Positions 57,283 to 64,000 of a stretch of DNA of 64,000 nt are shown in pieces (position 1 is the first letter of the stretch; each line of letters starts with the position of its first letter). The position numbers were made by a program, and so were the translations under genes. A model generated the notes under the pieces. The model saw nothing but the letters and a program-made list of their open reading frames with translations, was not told the DNA's origin and searched no databases. The stretch comes from Chitinophagaceae bacterium (GTDB taxonomy: Bacteria > Bacteroidota > Bacteroidia > Chitinophagales > Chitinophagaceae): positions 1 to 64,000 of the forward strand of contig JAGXRG010000012.1 in NCBI GenBank assembly GCA_018335935.1, given 5' to 3'.

Positions 57283-57780
57283 ATGGACTCAAGTTATCTT
57301 TTTATAGCATCAATTACCATTTTTATTTTAGGCTCTTTTTATGTTTGGTTACGTTTTTTTAAGCAAGAAACAAAAAGAGAATTAGCATCCGATCATACTA
57401 AACAAATGCAGTTACAAGCTTATGAAAGATTAACAGTGCTTTGTAATAGAATTGCATTAAATAATTTGATAAGCAGATTAAATGTTTCAGATGCTACCGC
57501 AAGAGATATGCAAATGCTTTTACTACAAGCTATAAGGGAAGAGTTTGATTATAACCTTTCGCAACAAATTTATGTTAGTGCAGATGCTTGGAATGCATTG
57601 AAAAACTTAAAAGATCAGAATATGCTAATCATTAACCAAATTGCATCTTCTTTACCAGACCATGCTACTGGTGGGGATTTGAATAAAATTATTTTAGATT
57701 TTTTAATGAATGATAAAAGAGGCTCTTTACCAGAATTAGTAAGTTCTGTAATTGCCGATGAAGCAAAGAAATTAATGTAG
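57283..57780 (+). CDS. DUF7935 family membrane-anchored protein
   Basis: A 165-residue protein from ATG 57283 (an in-frame TTG two codons earlier is disregarded). One N-terminal transmembrane helix (about 5-25, FIASITIFILGSFYVWLRF) is followed by a charged helical cytoplasmic domain with LQAYERLTVLCNRIALNNLI and an LPELVSSVIADEAKKLM tail. This matches a Bacteroidota-restricted family usually encoded next to methylmalonyl-CoA mutase, as here (56-nt gap). The function is unknown. Confidence 0.75.
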   Translation: MDSSYLFIASITIFILGSFYVWLRFFKQETKRELASDHTKQMQLQAYERLTVLCNRIALNNLISRLNVSDATARDMQMLLLQAIREEFDYNLSQQIYVSADAWNALKNLKDQNMLIINQIASSLPDHATGGDLNKIILDFLMNDKRGSLPELVSSVIADEAKKLM

Positions 57781-57836
57781 TTTGTTAGTTTATAGACGAT
57801 AGTTGATAGTTATTATTAATAGTTATAAAAATTACC

Positions 57837-59393
57837 ATGAGTAAAAAATATACTGATAGCGGAATTGAAATAAAAGAAATTTATGAACAGTCTTCTGTTA
57901 ACGGTCAACTGTTAACAGAACTTCCAGGCCAATTCCCTTTTACAAGAGGCATTCAAAAAGATATGTATCGTGGTAAACTATGGACCATGAGGCAATATGC
58001 AGGTTTTTCAACAGCTGAAGAAAGTAATAAAAGATATCACTATTTATTATCTAAAGGTGTAATGGGCTTAAGTGTTGCATTCGATTTACCTACACAAATT
58101 GGTTACGATAGTGATCATGAGTTAGCAGAAGGTGAAGTAGGGAAAGTTGGTGTTGCCATAGATAGTATTGAAGATATGGAACAACTTTTTGCAGGTATAG
58201 AATTAGAAAAAGTTTCTACATCAATGACCATTAATGCAAGTGGTTTTATTTTATTAGCACTATATGTTGCCTTAGCCAAAAAACAAGGTGCTGATTTAAA
58301 GAAAATAACAGGCACCATTCAAAATGATATTTTAAAAGAATATGCGGCAAGAGGCACTTACATCTATCCGCCAAAAGCATCAATGAGAATCATCACAGAT
58401 ATTTTTGAATGGTGTAGCAAAGAATTGCCAAAATGGAATACTATTTCTATTTCTGGCTATCATATTAGAGAAGCAGGCAGTACAGCTGTTCAGGAAATTG
58501 CTTTCACATTAAGTAATGGTAAAGCATATGTAGAAGCTGCATTAGCAAAGGGTTTAGACATTAATGTTTTCGGAAAAAGATTATCATTCTTTTTTAATGC
58601 ACACAATAATTTATTTGAAGAAGTTGCCAAATTCAGAGCTGCAAGAAGAATGTGGGCTAAGATGATGAAAGATTTAGGAGCTACTGATGAAAAAGCTATG
58701 ATGCTACGATTTCATACTCAAACAGGAGGTAGTACATTAACTGCTCAACAACCACTAAACAATATTGCTAGAGTTACACTTCAAACATTAGCAGCAGTTT
58801 TAGGTGGTACTCAAAGTTTACATACTAATGGTTATGATGAAGCCCTGAGTTTACCTACAGAAGAAGCTGCAGGTATTGCTTTAAAAACACAACAAATTGT
58901 TGCTTTTGAAAGTGGTGTTGTGGATACAGTTGACCCTTTAGCAGGAAGTTTTTTTATTGAAAACCTTACAAATGAAGTAGAACAAAAAGCATGGGATTTA
59001 ATTAAGAAGATTGATATTATAGGTGGTAGTGTTGCAGCTATTGAACAAGGTTTTATGCAAGATGAAATTGCAAAAAGTGCTTATGACTATCAAAGAAAAA
59101 TTGAGACTAAAGAGAAAATAATTGTAGGTGTAAATAGTTTTGAAAGTAATGAAACTTATGATACTCCATTACTTAAAATTGATGATAGCATTAGACAAAT
59201 ACAAGTTGAAAAGTTAATTCAGTTGAAAAGTAAAAGAGATAGTAACAAGGCCGAACAATGTCTCGAAAGTATTGCTATTGCTGCAAAAGATGGTTCTAAC
59301 TTAATGCCTTTTGTAATTGATGCAGTTGAAAATAAATGTACACTTGGAGAAATTGCAAATGTGTTAAGAAAAGAATTTGGCGAGTATAAATAG
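57837..59393 (+). CDS. methylmalonyl-CoA mutase family, catalytic subunit without B12 domain
   Basis: An acyl-CoA mutase large subunit of 518 residues that covers only the TIM-barrel catalytic domain. The cobalamin-binding domain must be a separate protein, not found in this window. Substrate-contact residues match methylmalonyl-CoA mutases: Tyr54 in RQYAGF, and Arg172 in ARGTYIYPP, which pairs with the free carboxylate. Isobutyryl-CoA mutases differ there. Also typical are [19 protein letters not shown] and [18 protein letters not shown]. It joins propionate or branched-chain breakdown to succinyl-CoA. The stop is 1 nt from the convergent muramidase gene. Confidence 0.92.
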   Translation: MSKKYTDSGIEIKEIYEQSSVNGQLLTELPGQFPFTRGIQKDMYRGKLWTMRQYAGFSTAEESNKRYHYLLSKGVMGLSVAFDLPTQIGYDSDHELAEGEVGKVGVAIDSIEDMEQLFAGIELEKVSTSMTINASGFILLALYVALAKKQGADLKKITGTIQNDILKEYAARGTYIYPPKASMRIITDIFEWCSKELPKWNTISISGYHIREAGSTAVQEIAFTLSNGKAYVEAALAKGLDINVFGKRLSFFFNAHNNLFEEVAKFRAARRMWAKMMKDLGATDEKAMMLRFHTQTGGSTLTAQQPLNNIARVTLQTLAAVLGGTQSLHTNGYDEALSLPTEEAAGIALKTQQIVAFESGVVDTVDPLAGSFFIENLTNEVEQKAWDLIKKIDIIGGSVAAIEQGFMQDEIAKSAYDYQRKIETKEKIIVGVNSFESNETYDTPLLKIDDSIRQIQVEKLIQLKSKRDSNKAEQCLESIAIAAKDGSNLMPFVIDAVENKCTLGEIANVLRKEFGEYK

Positions 59394-59394
59394 G

Positions 59395-60651
59395 TTAATC
59401 AAAATCTTTATATAATAAATATTTTTTTCTGAGCTTTTTAAATTTATTCAGATTAGGTTGCCAACTTTTTCTAATCTCATGCTCTGTTTTTTGTTGTTGC
59501 AATTGATTTTTAAGTTGATTAGACCCCACTAATTTATTAAAGAAATAATCAGTATCTAATTCACTTTTAGGTTTTATAAAAAAATCATTTTTATTTTCAA
59601 AAAGTTTGTAGGCTTTTAATAAATAACTAATTTGAAGTTGTTGATTTAATTCAGCTAAAGTTGCTTTTACATCTTCGTTATAAACATTCCAACCATAACA
59701 TGTTTGATTCATAAATTTTGGATGAGTTGCCCCTGATTTGCTAATTGGTTTAAAAGAAAATAAATCTTTTGGAAAGCTTGGGTGACCAAAAATACAAAAA
59801 GGATAATCTGTTCCTCTGCCTTCACTCATTATTGTTCCCTCAAATAAACATGTTGATGGATACCAATACACTGATTGCATATTGGGCAAGTTAGGAGAAG
59901 GTGGTATTGGTAAAACATATTTGCTATTATGATCGTAGTTTTTACAAGAAATTACAGTTAATGAAAAATTATTTTTTTCTTGTTCAAAGCCTAGCAATTC
60001 TCCTAAAGAAATTCTTTTATCTATCTTTCTAATATTTTTCCAACTCAACCATTTTTCGCCTATTAACATTTTTGCATATTCGCCAATTGTCATTCCATAA
60101 ACGATAGGCACAGTCTGCATTCCAACAAAACTCTTATAATTACTTTCAAGTACAGGACCATCTATATAAAATCCATTCGGATTGGGTCTGTCTAAAATTA
60201 TTAATGGTTTATTATTTTCTATTGCAGCTTCAATAAAATACTGAAGAGACGAAATAAAAGTGTAAAATCTAACCCCTACATCTTGTATATCAAAAACTAA
60301 AATATCTACTTCATCTAAATCTTTTGCAGAGGGTTGAGTTTTTTTTCCATATAATGAAATAATTGGTAATTGAGTTTTTTCATCCACTTCATTATTAATT
60401 TTTTTTCCTGCATCAGCATTTCCTCTAAAACCGTGTTCAGGAGCAAATATTTTTACTACTTTAATTCCAGAATTTAGAAAACTATCTACTAAATGAGTAT
60501 GATTAATGGTTGAAGTATGGTTAGCAAAAATTGCAACATTTTTATCTTTTAATAATGGAAAATATTGCTGAGTTTGATATGCACCCGGTAAAATTTCTTG
60601 AGCACTTAATTTAAAAACGCATAAAATAAAAAATAAACAAAAAGATCTCAT
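59395..60651 (-). CDS. namZ: DUF1343 / NamZ-type exo-beta-N-acetylmuramidase (GH171)
   Basis: An exported protein of 418 residues from ATG 60651; an alternative ATG at 60669 adds six residues. The signal peptide ends near FKLSA-QE. The DUF1343 body has FANHTSTINHTHLVDSFL, FAPEHGFRGNADAG, LVFDIQDVGVRFYTFISSLQ, ILDRPNPNGFYIDGPVLE and SEGRGTDYPFCIFGHP, all characteristic. NamZ enzymes release MurNAc from the non-reducing end of peptidoglycan fragments during wall recycling. No MurNAc uptake or kinase gene is adjacent in this window. Confidence 0.88.
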   Translation of the reverse strand: MRSFCLFFILCVFKLSAQEILPGAYQTQQYFPLLKDKNVAIFANHTSTINHTHLVDSFLNSGIKVVKIFAPEHGFRGNADAGKKINNEVDEKTQLPIISLYGKKTQPSAKDLDEVDILVFDIQDVGVRFYTFISSLQYFIEAAIENNKPLIILDRPNPNGFYIDGPVLESNYKSFVGMQTVPIVYGMTIGEYAKMLIGEKWLSWKNIRKIDKRISLGELLGFEQEKNNFSLTVISCKNYDHNSKYVLPIPPSPNLPNMQSVYWYPSTCLFEGTIMSEGRGTDYPFCIFGHPSFPKDLFSFKPISKSGATHPKFMNQTCYGWNVYNEDVKATLAELNQQLQISYLLKAYKLFENKNDFFIKPKSELDTDYFFNKLVGSNQLKNQLQQQKTEHEIRKSWQPNLNKFKKLRKKYLLYKDFD

Positions 60652-60715
60652 ATACAAATTATTATACATCGCAAATAAAAATATTAGATATTTGATTTTT
60701 AAAACTAAGGATACA

Positions 60716-61675
60716 ATGCATAAAGAAAAAATTTTAGTAATTGGTGCTTCTGGTCAAATTGGAGTTGAGCTTACATTAGCACTTAGAAATATATATGGCA
60801 ATGAGAATGTAATAGCATCTGATTTAAGAGAAGAAAACACTCTTTTAAAAGGTACAGGGCCTTATGTTAGCTTAGATGTTATGAATAAAGAGATGCTACA
60901 TGTTCAAGTCATTCGACAAAACATAACTCAAATTTATTTACTGGCTGCAATACTTTCTGCAACTGGAGAAAAAAACCCAAATCTGGCTTGGAGTTTAAAT
61001 ATGCAAAGTCTTTTAAATGTTTTAGATATTGCCAAAGAAGAAAACCTATCAAAAGTATATTGGCCAAGTAGTATAGCTGTTTTTGGACCAACTAGCCCAA
61101 AACAAAATTGTCCACAACAAACCATTATTGAGCCTACAACTGTTTATGGCATTAGTAAGTATGCAGGCGAGTTTTGGTGTAATTATTATTTTAATAGGTA
61201 TGGTGTAGATGTAAGAAGTTTAAGATATCCTGGATTAATTAGTTATAAATCTGCACCTGGTGGTGGAACAACAGATTATGCAGTAGAAATTTATTACGAA
61301 GCATTAGAACAAAAAAAGTATGAATGTTTTTTATCTGAAGACACTTACTTACCAATGATGTATATGCCAGATGCTATTAGAGCCACCATAGAATTAATGG
61401 AAGCACCTGCAGATAAAATTTCAGTGAGACATTCGTATAACATTGCAAGCATGAGCTTTTCACCAAAAGAAATTGCAGCTTCAATACAAAAAATAATTCC
61501 AGAATTTACCCTCTCATATAAAGAAGACTATAGACAATCCATTGCTAATAGTTGGCCTCAAAGTATTGATGATAGTGTTGCCAGAAATGATTGGAATTGG
61601 AAGCATCAATACGATTTAGACAACATGACCAAAGACATGATTGCCAACTTAAAAAATAGTTTAATAAATTCATAA
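60716..61675 (+). CDS. NAD-dependent epimerase/dehydratase, L-threonine 3-dehydrogenase-like
   Basis: A short-chain (extended SDR) oxidoreductase of 319 residues from ATG 60716. NAD-binding VIGASGQIG is at about 8-16 and the catalytic YxxxK is YGISK. Substrate-region sequences LRYPGLISYKSAPGGGTTDYAVEIYYEAL and YLPMMYMPDAIRATIELM match the UDP-galactose-epimerase-like L-threonine 3-dehydrogenases, which make 2-amino-3-ketobutyrate. The Kbl ligase that usually follows in the pathway is not present here. The upstream TTG at 60692 sits in a TATTTG stretch and is rejected. Confidence 0.88.
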   Translation: MHKEKILVIGASGQIGVELTLALRNIYGNENVIASDLREENTLLKGTGPYVSLDVMNKEMLHVQVIRQNITQIYLLAAILSATGEKNPNLAWSLNMQSLLNVLDIAKEENLSKVYWPSSIAVFGPTSPKQNCPQQTIIEPTTVYGISKYAGEFWCNYYFNRYGVDVRSLRYPGLISYKSAPGGGTTDYAVEIYYEALEQKKYECFLSEDTYLPMMYMPDAIRATIELMEAPADKISVRHSYNIASMSFSPKEIAASIQKIIPEFTLSYKEDYRQSIANSWPQSIDDSVARNDWNWKHQYDLDNMTKDMIANLKNSLINS

Positions 61676-61717
61676 CTAGATAGTTGTAGTATTTATTTGT
61701 AGTAGTAGTTCGAGTTC

Positions 61718-61740
61718 TCCCTTAGTCAAGGGATTTAATA
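61718..61740 (+). terminator. possible weak terminator after dehydrogenase gene
   Basis: A 6-bp stem (tccctt / aaggga) with a 4-nt loop, followed by only a short T-rich stretch. Confidence 0.3.
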
Positions 61741-61964
61741 AGAATTATTTTCAAGGCACTTTTGTATAGCAAACAGTAACAGGCTGTTTAGTCTTAAGGA
61801 GGCTTTAAAATCCAATATCCTTAATTATTTGATAAGAAAATCAAATTGCCATTAAGACAAGATAGCTCAATGAGTTTAGTATTTACTTTACTCAGTTACT
61901 TCATGCATTTTGAAGAAAATCGTACTACAAGCTGAAAAACAATTTATAGATTTTGTAATATTAT

Positions 61965-61972
61965 TAACTTCG
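61965..61972 (+). promoter_or_regulatory. -7 box TAACTTCG abutting response regulator start (leaderless)
   Basis: TTCG variant box, 4 nt (gtgc) before the ATG, the same spacer bases and spacing as at mgtE. Confidence 0.6.
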
Positions 61973-61976
61973 GTGC

Positions 61977-62606
61977 ATGATAACAATAGGAATAATTGAA
62001 GATGATTTAATGTTGAGAAGAAATTTCGAAACATTTATATCAACACAATCAGATACGCATATTGCATTTAGTTGCAATAGTATTGAACAGTTCTTAGAAA
62101 AAAGGGGAAATATAGATGAGCCAGATCTTGTATTTATAGATCTTGGTTTACCTGGCATCCCTGGAAAAGAAGGAATAACATTTATACGTGAAATCTGGAA
62201 CGAAACACATGTTGTTGTTATTACCGGAAATGATGATGAAGAAACTATTTACAATTGTATTGAGAGAGGAGCAAATGGATATGTTTTAAAGCCCTTCAAA
62301 ATACAAGAATTGTTAAACCAAATCGACATCATCAGAAATGGTGGAGCACTATTATCTCCTCAAGTTGCATTAAAGCTTTTTCATCAAATACAAAAGCAAA
62401 CTGTAACCTTAGAGACCAATAATTATGGCTTTACACCAAGAGAAAAACAAGTGGTTGATGAATTATTAAAAGGTTTATCCTACAAAGAAATAGCACAAGT
62501 GCTGGGCATTTCTTCTACTACTGTTAACGATCACTTAAAAAATGTGTATCGGAAAATGGGGGTAAGAACAAAAGCCGAGCTAATGCGAAAGATATTGAAA
62601 ATTTAG
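61977..62606 (+). CDS. NarL/LuxR-family response regulator
   Basis: A 209-residue two-component regulator. The receiver domain has the acidic pair at E8-D9-D10, the phosphate-accepting Asp55 in FIDLGLPG and Lys105 in VLKPF. A linker leads to a LuxR-type helix-turn-helix at about 145-205 (TPREKQVVDELLKGLSYKEI and STTVNDHLKNVYRKM). The histidine kinase gene begins 3 nt after its stop, so the two form a partner pair. The signal and targets are unknown. The mRNA appears leaderless. Confidence 0.94.
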   Translation: MITIGIIEDDLMLRRNFETFISTQSDTHIAFSCNSIEQFLEKRGNIDEPDLVFIDLGLPGIPGKEGITFIREIWNETHVVVITGNDDEETIYNCIERGANGYVLKPFKIQELLNQIDIIRNGGALLSPQVALKLFHQIQKQTVTLETNNYGFTPREKQVVDELLKGLSYKEIAQVLGISSTTVNDHLKNVYRKMGVRTKAELMRKILKI

Positions 62607-62609
62607 ATT

Positions 62610-64000
62610 ATGCTTAACTCGTACTCAACAAATGAATCAAACCTTGTCATGACTGAAAGCTTAGATTTCATTTTTGAGTCGGTTCAGTTAGCAATACTTA
62701 TTGAGAATACAGAAAGAAAAATTGAATTTGTAAATCCTCTTTTCTGTAATTTATTTCAACTTAAATATACACCCCAACAACTCATTAATACTAAAGTATT
62801 AGCAACAGCTAATTTGTTTAGCTTAATATTTGAGAAATCTGCTCAGTTTGAAAAAACAATTATTGAATATCCTGAAAATGCAGAATTAGTTAAAAGTGAA
62901 GTTTGGAAACTGAGAAATGGTAAAACACTATTGAGAGATTATTTACCCATTTATAATGGAAATACACTTAATGGTCATATCTGGATTTATAGAGAACAAA
63001 AACTAAGTACTTCTTCTTTTTATAAAGAAAATAATAGTGCACTTTTAGAAAATGCACTACATAATATACCTGGCGAAATAGCCATTTTTAACTTAGACAA
63101 TCAAATTGTATTTGCAAATAAGGCATATATCAATAGTCACGAAAAAAGAAAATGGGCTGTTGGTAAAACACTAACTCAATATTTTTCGTATGCTAACTTA
63201 TCATTAGAAACAGCAAAAAATAGAGTTGACAATATCTCAAAAGTTATTGAACACAAAAAAGCAATAGTTTGGGAAGAAGTTTCTATATCACCACTTCAAC
63301 AAACCCAGTATTTATTAAGAACCTGTCACCCTGTATTTAATGAGAATGGAGAAATTGAAAGTGTAATTGAACAAAGTATTGATATTTCTGAACAAAAAAA
63401 TCTGGAGTTCAAACTCAAAAAATCTACCGATCAATTTTTTAATACTTTAAACTCTGTTAATGATGTTGTAATTCATACAGATGATGAATTAAAACTGAAG
63501 TTTGTAAACAAAGCTTGGCAAGAGCTAAGTGGCCAATTGGCAGAACAATATCAGTCAAAGCCTATATTTGATTTACTTTCTATTAAACGATACGACCTTT
63601 ATGCAAAAGTATTTAGCATACTTGCTGGAAAACAAACTGGTCATGAAGGAGAAGTAAGTATTTTAAGTAAAGAAGGTAAAGAAAAGATATTAAAATACAA
63701 TTTACAACGCTCATTTGACGTTGAAGAGGATAAACATGGTATTTTGGCAACTTTAACAGATATTACAAATCATAAATTGCAAGAAACTCAACTATTAGAA
63801 CTCGTAAAAAAGGAAAAAGAACTCAACGAGTTAAAAACTGCATTCGTTAATATGGTATCTCACGAATTGAGAACACCACTTACTGTAATTTCTTCAAGTG
63901 CTGAAATTTTAGAGTTAATGATTCAAACTGGAAAAAGTTATGAAGAAGTTTGTGTGTACACTAAACAAATTATAGATGAAGTAGATAAAATGACTTCATT
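62610..64000 (+). CDS. multi-PAS sensor histidine kinase, 3' end outside window
   Basis: The frame opens at ATG 62610 and runs uninterrupted off the right edge, giving 463 visible residues. About three PAS-like regions (roughly 15-125, 150-260 and 270-395; e.g. PGEIAIFNLDNQIVFANKAY and VIHTDDELKLKFVNKAWQEL) precede a HisKA domain with the H-box MVSHELRTPLTV, in which His418 is the phosphorylation site. No transmembrane segment is visible, so it looks cytoplasmic. The ATPase domain lies beyond the window. A later in-frame ATG at 62649 is an alternative start. It pairs with the response regulator just upstream. Confidence 0.9.
   Translation, partial: MLNSYSTNESNLVMTESLDFIFESVQLAILIENTERKIEFVNPLFCNLFQLKYTPQQLINTKVLATANLFSLIFEKSAQFEKTIIEYPENAELVKSEVWKLRNGKTLLRDYLPIYNGNTLNGHIWIYREQKLSTSSFYKENNSALLENALHNIPGEIAIFNLDNQIVFANKAYINSHEKRKWAVGKTLTQYFSYANLSLETAKNRVDNISKVIEHKKAIVWEEVSISPLQQTQYLLRTCHPVFNENGEIESVIEQSIDISEQKNLEFKLKKSTDQFFNTLNSVNDVVIHTDDELKLKFVNKAWQELSGQLAEQYQSKPIFDLLSIKRYDLYAKVFSILAGKQTGHEGEVSILSKEGKEKILKYNLQRSFDVEEDKHGILATLTDITNHKLQETQLLELVKKEKELNELKTAFVNMVSHELRTPLTVISSSAEILELMIQTGKSYEEVCVYTKQIIDEVDKMTS

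Larger units (their letters stand above)
61676..61976. other. 301-bp intergenic region before the two-component genes
   Basis: No convincing gene is present. It holds a small hairpin tccctt-agtc-aaggga (61718-61733), which may be a weak terminator for the dehydrogenase gene, and the -7 box of the response regulator gene at its right end. The middle (about 61740-61960) shows nothing I can name. Confidence 0.6.

Overview
The window is an AT-rich, gene-dense piece of a Bacteroidota chromosome, most likely from the Chitinophagaceae or a close relative. The evidence is a type IX secretion (T9SS) C-terminal sorting domain, a TonB-dependent receptor with a carboxypeptidase-regulatory-like front domain, Bacteroidota families such as DUF3467 and DUF7935, and many promoters with the Bacteroidota -7 box TAnnTTTG in place of E. 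coli-type -10 elements. It is mostly ordinary chromosome. I see no prophage, insertion sequence, integrase, CRISPR array or plasmid functions.

Layout. Positions 2-10726 hold the 3' part of a giant secreted adhesin-like protein (at least 3574 residues), open through the left edge. A bidirectional terminator and tRNA-Leu(GAG) separate it from argS and a 1149-residue outer-membrane-type protein. Next come miaB, a sigma-54 activator, a catalytically degenerate glycogen-synthase-like protein and metK (16.4-21.3 kb). A PQQ-type sugar dehydrogenase gene lies between two identical 40-bp terminator hairpins (21.3-22.8 kb). From 23 to 36 kb are dedA, dprA, a SET protein, mgtE, glgA, a TonB receptor with a small companion, pnp, rpsO, guaB and pcm. 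From 36 to 50 kb are a secreted nuclease lipoprotein, pdxJ, a saccharopine-dehydrogenase-like gene, pyrB, korA, a NodB deacetylase, a Bax-inhibitor homologue, dus, a CPBP protease, cdsA, a DUF1579 lipoprotein and cystathionine beta-synthase. From 49.8 to 56.8 kb a tightly packed + strand series holds an SLC45-type transporter, a periplasmic GH13 amylase, an HD phosphohydrolase, lpxD, ung and plsC. The right end holds an A-type Fe-S carrier, a DUF7935 protein, the methylmalonyl-CoA mutase catalytic subunit, a NamZ-type muramidase, a threonine-dehydrogenase-like epimerase and a two-component pair whose kinase runs off the edge.

How the genes fit together. The amylase and transporter form a maltodextrin unit: cleavage in the periplasm, then proton-coupled uptake. 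GlgA could store the glucose. MgtE, PyrB, GuaB, PdxJ, MetK and CBS are core metabolism. LpxD, PlsC and CdsA make envelope lipids. DprA and Ung handle DNA.

Most notable observations: (1) two LamG/concanavalin-like domains in the adhesin are each inserted inside a host Ig-type or HYR domain; (2) the sugar-dehydrogenase gene is bounded by identical 40-bp terminator repeats, as if inserted at a terminator shared by metK and the DUF3467 gene; (3) at least six genes have the -7 box only 3-5 nt before the start codon, implying leaderless mRNAs, and one of these boxes contains the stop codon of the upstream gene; (4) a GT5 paralogue has lost the KxGGL substrate loop and the whole C-terminal domain. 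Several automatic TTG starts fall inside -7 boxes; I moved those starts to the downstream ATG.
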